Assembly (NCBI GenBank): GCA_948567375.1
Contig: OX419760.1
Span: forward strand, 10,664,001 to 10,728,000
DNA: 64,000 bases
Direction of reading: 5' to 3'
Origin: Lunularia cruciata
Taxonomy: Eukaryota > Streptophyta > Marchantiopsida > Lunulariales > Lunulariaceae
Part shown: positions 34,711 to 43,270 of the stretch, one piece after another
Layout of the letters: every line of letters begins with the position of its first letter
How positions within the stretch are numbered: position 1 is the stretch's first letter
Notes under the pieces: generated by a model
What the model was told of the DNA's origin: nothing
Databases searched by the model: none
Seen by the model: only the letters and a program-made list of their open reading frames with translations
Position numbers and translations under genes: made by a program

Positions 34711-36213
34711 ATGGACGAGATTTATGGGGCCTCCAAAGGCCCTAGGCGTTACTCTGGTACAGTGGGTACTATTGAGTTGGATGATTTCATCCAGGAGTTC
34801 GATAGTTGGTGTGATCTGCAGCAGATGCGGAACCCGACTTTGTTCACACCCTTCATGGCATGGAAGGGGTTGCTTCAGCACTTGGAGGGTCCACCGATGG
34901 ATGATTACCATGAGTTCAGGAGAGCTCATTTGGAGGAGATTGAGTTATGGAGACAGTATTGGTCTCCACACTATGTCTCCATCACTTCAGGCTCGGTGGC
35001 CAGGAGTAGATCGGCTGTACCTACGAGTTCTAGCTCGAGTAGTGTTGGTGGAGCTAGTGGAGGTGCACTAGCTAGAGATAGTGCTACTACGAGTGGAGGT
35101 ACCGCTGCAGGATGTGGTGTGGTACCGGGGTTTAACCCCATGGTGGAGTTCTTCCTATGTTTGAGGCAGAACTACCAGGGAGTACGGACTGACAAGTTGA
35201 GGAGCTTGCAGGAGTTCCAGCGGAAGGCTGGAGAGAGCCTACGCGAGGCATACACTCGCATGAGGCGGCTGATCAGTTTCACTCAGGGAGTTACTGAGGC
35301 CCAGGCAGTCCAGTTTTGGTATGGGATACTGGATAGGGAGTTGCGACGTAGAGTTCGTGATGCTACGTTGTTGCAGGCTACTTCGCCCACTTTGGCAGTA
35401 GTCTTTGGTTTGGCTGAGCGTATTGAGCTCAACATGGTGGAGGAGAGAGTGGTGACAGCTGGATTTGGTAGAGAGACCTCATCCACGGTTGCGACTTCTT
35501 CTAGAGTGCAGCAGAGTGCACCACGCCCAGTTGGTTTTCGAGGATAGGGTGGACAGCCCAGATCCTATGGAGCAAGTGGAGGGCCTAGTGGAGTTAGACC
35601 CTTACCCTCATTTTCGGGTCAACAGCAGCCAGTGAGTGGTGGTGTTGCTTGTTGGACTTGTGGTGGACCTCACCATAGGAGAGAGTGTACTCAGGGCAGC
35701 GGACCGGATACCTCTGGTGCATCACAGCCAGCACAGAGGCAGTGTGAGCATTGCCATAGATTTGGTCATACTAGTGACCGGTGTTTTGACCTACACCCGG
35801 AGTTACGGAGTGGTAGGGCTGCTATGACAGGTAGTAGAGGAGCTCCAGTTCATGGAGGACGAGGTGGTAGAGGTGGTGGTAGAGGATCTACACCTAGTAG
35901 GGGTGCAGTACCTGCCCTTACTTCTGACACAGCTATGGCTACTCGGATTGAGCAGTTGGAGCAGAGATTGGCTAGTATGGCTATTGCTCAGAGGAGATCA
36001 AATTCGGGTGCTGAGGCTTCCACCTCATATGCTGGTGATAGAGATGCTTTGGACTTCATGTGTGGAGTGGCACAGGTGGATGCATCTGCAGCAGTGACTA
36101 GGAGTGCAGTACGTGCTCCAGAGCCTAGAGGAGCATCAGTGGAGTTGGTTGGACCCACAGAGAGGAGAGGTTGGGAGACAGGTCAGACTTCCCCAATCTT
36201 TCACGCTATCTGA
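34711..36213 (+). pseudogene. gypsy gag with two zinc knuckles (one stop)
   Basis: The start is ATG 34711 (MDEIYGASKGPRRYSG). The capsid-like part around 35140-35440 reads FQRKAGESLREAYTRMRRL and LRRRVRDATLLQ, a Retrotrans_gag-type fold in wording. An in-frame TAG at 35545 interrupts it, and the same frame continues. Two zinc knuckles follow: CWTCGGPHHRREC (about 35650) and CEHCHRFGHTSDRC (about 35740, exact C-x2-C-x4-H-x4-C). A Gly/Arg-rich stretch (GGRGGRGGGRG) near 35860 should bind nucleic acid. The frame ends at 36213, overlapping the pol frame. Confidence 0.85.
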
Positions 36214-37408
36214 GGCATTGCAGACGACATCCATGGTTCCTAGACGTCCCAGTGCAGGTGTGGTAGGTGGTGATGGAGTACCTGATGGAGTACCTGCTAG
36301 TCAGCCACCTGCTACTACACAGACTGAGTCTAGCATGATGTTGGGGGCGGCTCAGCTGATTATGTGGCATCCTTTATTTTCAGCCAGTGACATGTTTACA
36401 TTGGGAGTTGACCCAGCCCCAGTGTTCCGGTTGGCTGCCACGTTGTGTGAGAGTAGGGATGGTGCAGTTCCTACTACTAAAGCAGAGGTGGTTGGTAGTG
36501 GAGCTGACTTGGTTGAGGAGCATGGGATCCGTTCAGCGACCAGTGGTTTATGGCAAGCAGCAGCGGCTAGACTAGAGGAGTTGCCAGCTAGACCGGCCTT
36601 TGAGAGAGCGCGGTTTACACCTGGTGTTGTCCTATTGGATAACCAGAGGGGGATCTTTCGTTTGGTGGGACCTTCAGGGAAGGTCTATACACCACAGAGA
36701 GTCTTGTTAGACTCTGGTGCGCAGCCCCTTATGTTGGGGAAGGCTGCAGTTGTTGGTCTGGAGTTACGGAAGACCGATGTGGAGAGGTGTCCATTTCAGA
36801 TCCAGACATCTCTAGGTGGTGGTTCGACACAGTACATCACACGTGGGGAGCTTGTTGTCCAGGTTCAGCCTGGTCATCCGACTGATAGCTCGGTGGTGAG
36901 AGCTCAGGCTATTGCGACGATAGCTGAGTCATATGATGTGCTAGTTGGGGGAGCAGTGTTATACCCTATGGGTTTCAGTATTGACTATTGGGAGGAGACA
37001 GCCTCTTATAGACCTGGTTGGCAGTCTGGTGAGGGACGGGTATGTTGCCTACCAGTACGTTTTAGTAGTGGCAGTCTTGGCTCACTACAGTCCGGGACCA
37101 TGGCAGCATCAGTTTTGGCTTTCAGCGGTGCAGTTACTTGGCCTGGTGACTTGTTGGAGGGGAACGCCCATGCAGAGGATACTCCAGTACCAGAGGAGAT
37201 CACTCGGCTATGGAGTACGAGTGGGATTGTTCCATCCACCTTGGATGTTCCATTGTGGAGTTCAGAGGAGGCATTGCAGCATCATGCAGATCAGTTGGTG
37301 CAGCAGGCTTGGAGTGGAGCCTTCGTACCATCAGGGGATGAGTGTGAGGATGAGCCTCCAGAGGCGATTGCTTTGACACCTCTGGATACCACACTCATTG
37401 CTTGGTAG
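36098..37408 (+). pseudogene. gypsy aspartic protease region of pol
   Basis: This frame is +1 relative to gag and open from 36098, overlapping gag by about 116 nt. The protease motif is RVLLDSGAQPLMLG, with the catalytic Asp codon at 36710-36712, followed by a flap-like segment and the VLVGGAVLYPMG strand. It would cut the polyprotein into its parts. About 170 residues precede the motif and are unassigned (linker rich in Pro, Gly and Thr). A TAG at 37406 separates it from the methyltransferase, and the same frame then continues. Confidence 0.82.
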
Positions 37409-38707
37409 TACCCAGTAGAGGGGATATGCCTATTGGAGTTGTTTGGTGGGATCAGCACCGGACTAGTTGCGGTGTTACAGGCGGGTATCCGAGTACAGAG
37501 GTACTTGTATGTAGAGAGAGATGAGACTGCTAGGCGAGTCTCTCTACATCATGTGGCACACTTGGCCTATCGGTATCCGGAGTTATTACCGATGTTAGCA
37601 GTCAGAGGTTACCAGAAGGCCTTACCAGGAGACATTTCCTTACTGGGGGCGCATGACCTAGAGAGACATGGGCCTGTTCACTTGGTGATTTCTGGATGGC
37701 CATGTCAGGGACATACACGTGCGGGCCGCGGTTTGGGTCTTCAAGATCCTCGTTCTGGTGTGTTTTGGGAGATGTTACGGATATTACAACATCTCCAGGT
37801 TCATTAGTCTATTTCTCCAGCTTACCTTTTGGAGAACATTCCATTGATGGGTGATTCTCGCACTAGAGTGGTGGCGAGTACACATCAGGTCCATTCATGG
37901 ATGGGACCTGCTGTATTGTTAGATGCAGCCAGAGTGGGATCACGGGCTCATCGTCTTCGTCTTTGGTGGACAAACCTCTTACCCAGAGAGGTTCTACAGC
38001 GTGCTTATGATGGGATTCAGCGACTAGACCACATTCTTGTTGATGATATCTTGGATGTTGGGCGTCAGTCTCAGACAGTGGTAGTGGCTGATAGGTCACC
38101 CATGGCAGTGGTGAACCTAGTTGGACAGCCTAGAGCTGCATTTCCCACACTCATGAGTTTCCCAGGCTCTCATGCTTTTCGAGAGGGAGGACCTGCACTT
38201 GTTTGGGACTCACAGTTACAGCAGTTGGTGGAGCCCAATGCTGATGAGAGAGAGCGGGCGATGGGTTTTCGCACCGGTATTACCGCTGTTCCAGCAGTGT
38301 CAGAGGCATCTAGGCATCAGGTGTTAGGTCAGGCTATGGACCTGAACTGTTTGACCTGGATTGTGAGCCTTGGTTTGGTAGAGCAGCATAGGATGCGCTT
38401 GATAGGCATCACCACTCGGACACTTGTGAGCCCTGTGCCTATCGAGACGATTCAGGCACATGCTGGGGGCGATGGACCGAGTGGACATGGTATTCTTGGG
38501 ACACATCCAGTAGCTACTAGGGAGAGTGGTCTACTTGGAGTCCATCCAGGTGAGCATGGGCTACTTGGATTACACCCTTGGTCCACATGGGATGCAGCCA
38601 GAGGACGTATGGAGCTTGCAGCCAGAGTGGAGGGAGTTTTTCACACAGAGGTTGGGAGCTCTAGTGGTCGGGAGCATGACACCATTGCTCCCAAGGGCCC
38701 AGTGTAG
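37409..38707 (+). pseudogene. DNMT3-like cytosine-5 DNA methyltransferase domain inside gypsy pol (one internal stop)
   Basis: Sequence shows motif I LLELFGGISTGL followed by VLQAGI; a GPVHLVISGWPCQGHTRAG segment with the motif IV catalytic Cys codon at 37703-37705; motif VI LLENIPL with the Glu codon at 37832-37834; motif VIII RAHRLRLWWTNL; and a C-terminal ERERAMGF and HQVLGQAMDL segment standing for motifs IX-X. Motif order and wording (LFGGISTGL..L..GI; AHR.R..W.NL) resemble DNMT3/DRM-type de novo enzymes more than DNMT1. Known role of the family: transfer of methyl from S-adenosylmethionine to cytosine C5. A TAG at 37805 lies between motifs IV and VI and another ends the segment at 38705, all in one frame. 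After the domain comes an LGxHP triplet repeat (about 38490-38580). It sits between protease and RT, so it would be made as part of Pol. Confidence 0.85.
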
Positions 38708-41416
38708 CAGCCAGTCAGTACGTCTTCCACTCCTACTACAGTTACAGAGGATACTTGGGAGCCAGATCTTGGACCCAAGCTTACTGGAGAGGAAAGACGG
38801 AGGGTTTGGAGGTTCTTGAGGAGTCACACGAGTTGTTTTGCCTTCAGTATGAAGGATTTGGGTGCTCTGAAGGGACCTGGTATACGGATTGAGCTGACTA
38901 GCGACACACCTGTTTTCTGACGTCCTTATCGATATAGTGAGATGGAGAGGACATTGAGTCAGAGCCGGAGTAGTGACCTTTTTGAGGCTGGTTTGGTGGA
39001 GATTTCACATGGAGAGTATGCATCAGCGACAGTGATGCCAGCCAAGAAGGATATGCATGGCAACTATACAGATAGGCGGATGTGTGGAGATTACCGTCCT
39101 ATCAACCGACAGACCAGGGCTGATCGGTATGCCATGCCTACACCGGAGGAGATTTTTGATGCGATTGGGCATGCAAAGGTCTTCAGTACTTTGGATCTAC
39201 GAGCGGGATATCATCAGTTGCCGATCAGGGAGGAGGATAAGTCCAAGACAGCATTTTGGGCTATTGATCCTCACGGCAAGGATGTGTTATATCAGTGGAG
39301 GTTCTTACCATTTGGGTTGAAGAACGCTCCTGCTGAGTTCCAGAGGGTCATGGATAGGATCCTAGCTGGACTGGATTTTGCTCGGTGCTATATTGATGAC
39401 ATTTTGGTGTATAGCACTACTGTGGAGGAGCATGAGCGACAGTTGTTGGAGGTGTTTGAGAGGTTGAGATCTCATGGACTCAAACTACATCCTGGGAAGT
39501 GTAGGTTCTTCCACGAGCAGGTTGAGTATTTGGGTCACACTATCTACCCCAGAGGACTTGCTGTCCAGCAGACCAAGGTGGAGGCTATTGCACGTATTCC
39601 TCGGCCTACGGATGTGAGCAGAGTGCGAGCATTCCTTGGGTTGGCGAACTTCTATCGCCGCTATGTTAGAGGATTTAGTGCCATTGCCAAGGCCTTGACG
39701 AAGCTGACCAAGCTTACACAGGAGTGGTGGTGGGGAGATGAGCAGGAGAGAGCTTTTGTAGAGCTCAAGGAGAGGTTGACATCTGCTCCTATTTTGAGGA
39801 GACCGATCAGGGGACGACCATTTCAGGTTCACACTGATTGGAGTATGTTGGGGCTTGGAGCGGTGCTCACCCAGCATGATGATGAGGAGAAGGAGTTTGT
39901 GGTGGCCTATGCTAGTTGCTCCAACAATTCAGCGGAGGCAAAGTATAGTTCATATGAGGGAGAGTGCTTGGCAGCAGTTTGGGCAGTAGCACATTTCCGA
40001 TGTTACCTATTTGGTAACCCCTTCACTCTCATCACTGATCATCAGCCGCTGAAGTGGTTGATGGAGTCCGACAAGCTTTCAGGGAAGCTTGCACGATGGG
40101 CTCTGATTTTACAGGAGTATGATTTCACGGTTGTTCACAGACCTGGAGTGGTGAACCGTGATGCAGATGGGTTGAGTAGAAACCCATGTCCCAGCCAGCA
40201 GGATCAGACCGGAGCACGTTGGCATGGTGAGACAGATGAGGAGATGGTGCCAGGTTGGCATGCATCAGCCTTTCTGTGTATATTTGCAGAGACATTGGTG
40301 GTATCTCTCTCAGCGCATACAGGAGGAGTTATTGAGGTCACAGATCCAGAGAGTGAAGATATTGGTACAGTTCAGCGAGACATTCATGATGATGTCTTAG
40401 TGATGGACTATCTTCGCACTGGTGTTGTGGGTGGCACAATTGGGGCCAAGGAGAGAGACCGTGTTCTTCAACGAGCCAGACGGTTCAGATTGGAGGGTAG
40501 ACACCTTTTGCGTGTATGGGAGGATGGTAGAGTGCGAGTAGTACCACTTCCATCACAAAGACCACAGTTGGTCCGTCATGCTCATGAGGAGCTAGGACAT
40601 TTTGGAGTAAAGCGTACATATAGCTTACTCCAGAGTCATTATTGGTGGTGCGGTATGCAGACCGAGGTACAGCAGTTTGTTGCCAGATGTGTGGTTTGTG
40701 ACCGAGTTAGAGCATCATTCAATGCTCCTACGCCACAGTTACACCCATTACCTATCATGGGATTGGGTTACCGTTGGAGTTTGGACTTTGCCAGACCTTT
40801 ACCGCTGACTGTGAGACATCATCGGTATGTTTTGGTGATGGTGGAGCACTTCTCCAAGTGGATTGAGTTGGTGGCACTTCCTGACAAGTCTAGTGAAGGG
40901 ACAGCTTACTCGTTCCTGGATCGAGTTCTTAGTCATTTTGGTGCACCAGTTGAGGTTTTGACTGATCAGGGTACAGAGTTCTTGGGAGAGTTTCAGGTCT
41001 TATGTGACAAGGCTTTGATTGATCATCGTACTACATCTCGAGATCACCCTGAGGCAGATGGCTTAGCAGAGAGAGTGGTTCAGACGGTGAAGAGAGGATT
41101 GCGAAAGTATGGTTTGCAGAGAGGCCACTTGGGAGATTGGGATCTCCAGTTACCTTGGTTGGCCATGGGCTATCGGTTCAGCCGGCAAGCCTCCTTAGCA
41201 TCCTTCTCTCCATACTTTCTACTCTATGGACGAGATCCAGATTTACCTGCAGCCATTTGTCGAGATGCTACTATAGTTTTGGACTTGGATGACCCTGATG
41301 TATGGATGAGCGCATGTTCTCAACGGGCAGAGATCTTTCAGAGAGTGATGCCGATGGCCTTCGAGAACTTGGTAATTGCTCAGCATAGAGATACTTTACG
41401 TTATGCTACCATTTGA
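38708..41416 (+). CDS. gypsy reverse transcriptase, RNase H and integrase
   Basis: From ATG 38942 the frame is open for 824 residues. The same frame is also readable from 38708, with one TGA at 38918. RT: STLDLRAGYHQLPI, FLPFGLKNAPAEFQ and the active site YIDD at residues 150-153. RNase H: VHTDWSMLGLGAVL, YEGECLAAVW and TDHQPLKWLM. Integrase: an H2C2 zinc site (HAHEELGHFG...CVVCDR), then DDE residues in WSLDFA, LTDQGTEF and HPEADGLAERVVQ. All catalytic residues are present. The frame ends with TGA at 41414 and coding sense resumes in frame behind it. This is the best preserved pol in the window. Confidence 0.93.
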
Positions 41417-41821
41417 GGAGGAGGTTATAGACCCTCGATCCGTCGATTTCATCCAGGCGACTATGTATATCTACAACAGACAGCACCGACGACACTTGAT
41501 GTTTCTACAGGCCGCACTATCTTGAGAGTGCGCGAGGTTTTGCCATCTGGAGTCCTTGTGTTAGAAGGACGTGATGGTGTTGTTTGGAAGGATCATGTGC
41601 ACAATTGTGCGCCATGCCACCTCCCAAACATTGATGGTACTATGGACCCAAGCTTGGCACTTGTACGTGCAGGCTTGAGGTGTATGTTATGTGGCTCTTC
41701 TGGTGGAGCTGCTACTATGTTAGTGTGTGATAGTTGTTCGAGAGGATGGCATATGGCATGTATGACTCCTCCCCTCACGGTGGTTCCTCAGGGACAGTGG
41801 TTATGTCCTAGATGTACTTGA
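41417..41821 (+). pseudogene. Integrase tail and C-terminal PHD finger of the gypsy element
   Basis: In frame with pol after the TGA at 41414. The first part (RRFHPGDYVYLQQ, then VREVLPSGVLVLEGRDG) is the usual post-integrase SH3-like segment. The last 48 residues (about 41678-41818) form a C4HC3 PHD finger: CMLC, CDSC, GWHMAC and CPRC, with the conserved Trp before the last pair (GQWLC). PHD fingers of this kind bind histone H3 tails; in this position chromoviruses usually carry a chromodomain. The inferred role is target-site choice. The natural stop TGA is at 41819-41821. Confidence 0.85.
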
Positions 41822-41976
41822 CCTATAGCTAGTTCATTCTTTATATGGTATAGATTGCAGACAGGTGACTAACGATGGGGCTCCATAGCACCCGGCCTCC
41901 TGATCTTTGCCCATTAGAGGGTATACCATATACTTAGAGTAGATGGCTATTTGGAGTTAGAGGGACCTAACCGCCA

Positions 41977-41990
41977 GCTAGGGGGGCGAT
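41977..41990 (+). promoter_or_regulatory. Polypurine tract of the gypsy element
   Basis: The string ctaggggggcgat lies directly before block P (TGTGGCACTTT). This is the position and composition expected for the plus-strand primer, and it argues that the functional LTR begins with block P at 41991. Confidence 0.7.
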
Positions 41991-42095
41991 TGTGGCACTT
42001 TAGAGTCTATGTATGACTTATGTGTGAGTTGTGCTTTTATAGTGTATGATGTTGACAGCGATGTATGTTGTGTAGCGATGTATATACGCACGACA
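41991..42095 (+). repeat. gypsy LTR block P, first copy (105 bp)
   Basis: TGTGGCACTTT to cgcacgaca, repeated at 42549-42653 with one difference. It is separated from block Q by gc, which creates the 10-bp palindrome GACAGCTGTC at 42092-42101. Confidence 0.9.
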
Positions 42096-42097
42096 GC

Positions 42098-42547
42098 TGT
42101 CACGCCATTTGTAGTTCCGCATCTAGATGCTCGGACACTGGAGTTCCAGTGATGGTAATTAGAGTTATTCTAGCAGTTTCTCAGGGACTACTTTCCGATG
42201 GTTAGATTTTGTGTTCGGGGTACTGACTTCACGGTGGGGCCCACCGTCACTTTGCACCATTTGCACCGTCGAGTGTGCCGTCAGCGGGACCGTTAGGGTT
42301 TCAGGGCTAGCTCGAGTCCAAGGGGTATAGTTTCGAAGGTGAGCTCCAGAGAGCTCACTTCTCTGATGTTGAGCCTTCGAGTTCCTGGCTATGGTGGACA
42401 GAGGCCGGCGAGCGTCACCTGGATTCTCTATGCTTGAGTGGGTGTGGCTTGACTGTAATCAGTGCCCAGTTGTTGGCAGTTTATAGAGTGACAGATCAAG
42501 TACTGATCTGAGTTGAGTTGAGTTGAAAGTGTTAAGCAATCTGATTA
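42098..42547 (+). repeat. gypsy LTR block Q, right copy (450 bp)
   Basis: It matches 32767-33216 at about 99 percent. Together with the preceding block P it makes a 557-bp unit (41991-42547) that looks like one whole LTR. Confidence 0.9.
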
Positions 42548-42548
42548 T

Positions 42549-42653
42549 TGTGGCACTTTAGAGTCTATGTATGACTTATGTGTGAGTTGTGTTTTTATAG
42601 TGTATGATGTTGACAGCGATGTATGTTGTGTAGCGATGTATATACGCACGACA
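42549..42653 (+). repeat. gypsy LTR block P, second copy (105 bp)
   Basis: A repeat of 41991-42095 joined to the end of block Q through ctgattaT. It ends GACA at 42653, after which copia-1 LTR sequence resumes. Confidence 0.9.
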
Positions 42654-42932
42654 CTTTCAATACACTCTTCTATCTATATAATCCCAGTCAGGAGTTTCTT
42701 CTAATGGGGTTGAATTCTAGCACTTCCTCTCTGCATTTCGTGAAGTCTTGAGCTGCCTAACACCATCTCAGGAGTGTTCTGTATTGGAGTTTTGTATCTC
42801 AGTATTGGAGGTTATTTGTGCTACGTGAGTGAACTGGTTGTACTGTCTTTGAAGGCTAGGAGAGAGTTGAATCTTTCTGCGTGCAATTAGGAGTGTATGC
42901 TCTGGTGAGACTAGGGAAGTTGAGTGTTAGGA
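42654..42932 (+). repeat. copia-1 LTR continued after the gypsy insertion, plus gag leader
   Basis: It resumes ctttcaatacactcttctat, matching the 5' LTR near 28050, and continues through the LTR end into the untranslated gag leader seen at 28258-28302. This is what follows a 5' LTR, not a 3' LTR. Confidence 0.85.
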
Positions 42933-43009
42933 TGGCTGATACATCAGAAGTTAGAATGCCTGAGAATAGACCATCTACTTCAAGGAACATGAACAAAGGT
43001 TCTCATCAG
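42933..43009 (+). pseudogene. Second copia-1 gag start, truncated
   Basis: It reads MADTSEVRMPENRPSTS and stops matching copia-1 after tctcatcag (28380 in the first copy), then runs into unrelated sequence. Only about 26 codons remain. It shows that a second internal region once followed the LTR. Confidence 0.85.
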
Positions 43010-43270
43010 TCTCTGTAACTCGTTTGTACTAAGTTTAATAGCAAGAGCTTTATTCCAGTTTCAATTCTTATTCTGTTATCGACTAAATGATGTTATGACA
43101 AAGCATTGCAACACGTCCAGAATTGATTCCATGGCTACGGGAAGGTAATATATTATATGCATTCAAAGGACAAACGTAATAGTAGTATGGTAAGCAGGAG
43201 ACCCCTTAATATCTGGATCCTCTCCACCTCTAACCCTGCTTGATGTTTGTTGCCCAACTTCTACTACCTT

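Larger units (their letters stand above)
32767..42653 (+). mobile_element. Ty3/gypsy retrotransposon carrying a DNMT3-like methyltransferase and a PHD finger
   Basis: The outer ends are TGTC and GACA with a 4-bp flanking direct repeat cttt (32763-32766 and 42654-42657), consistent with integrase-mediated insertion into the copia-1 LTR. Order on the plus strand: long leader (33217-34710), gag, aspartic protease, C5-DNA methyltransferase, RT, RNase H, integrase, GPF-like linker and PHD finger, then a polypurine tract. Repeated terminal blocks are about 99 percent identical, so it is young. The coding frame contains six stops and one frame change between gag and pol. The long-repeat arrangement is permuted (see the block entries). 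Confidence 0.93.
27907..43009 (+). mobile_element. Ty1/copia element (copia-1), 3' LTR split by a gypsy insertion
   Basis: 5' LTR from 27907, broken gag-pol to 32563, purine tract aagtgggag, then a 3' LTR starting at 32571 that is interrupted at 32766 by the gypsy element and resumes at 42654. After the resumed LTR the sequence runs into a second gag leader and gag start (to 43009), so this is an LTR-internal-LTR-internal arrangement rather than a simple element. Decay is moderate: domains are readable, with about ten stops or shifts. Confidence 0.85.

Noticed and set aside
34458-35071. Frame overlapping gypsy gag (Val/Leu/Trp-rich)
   Set aside because: It is the wrong frame of gag, which has zinc knuckles and continues into known domains.
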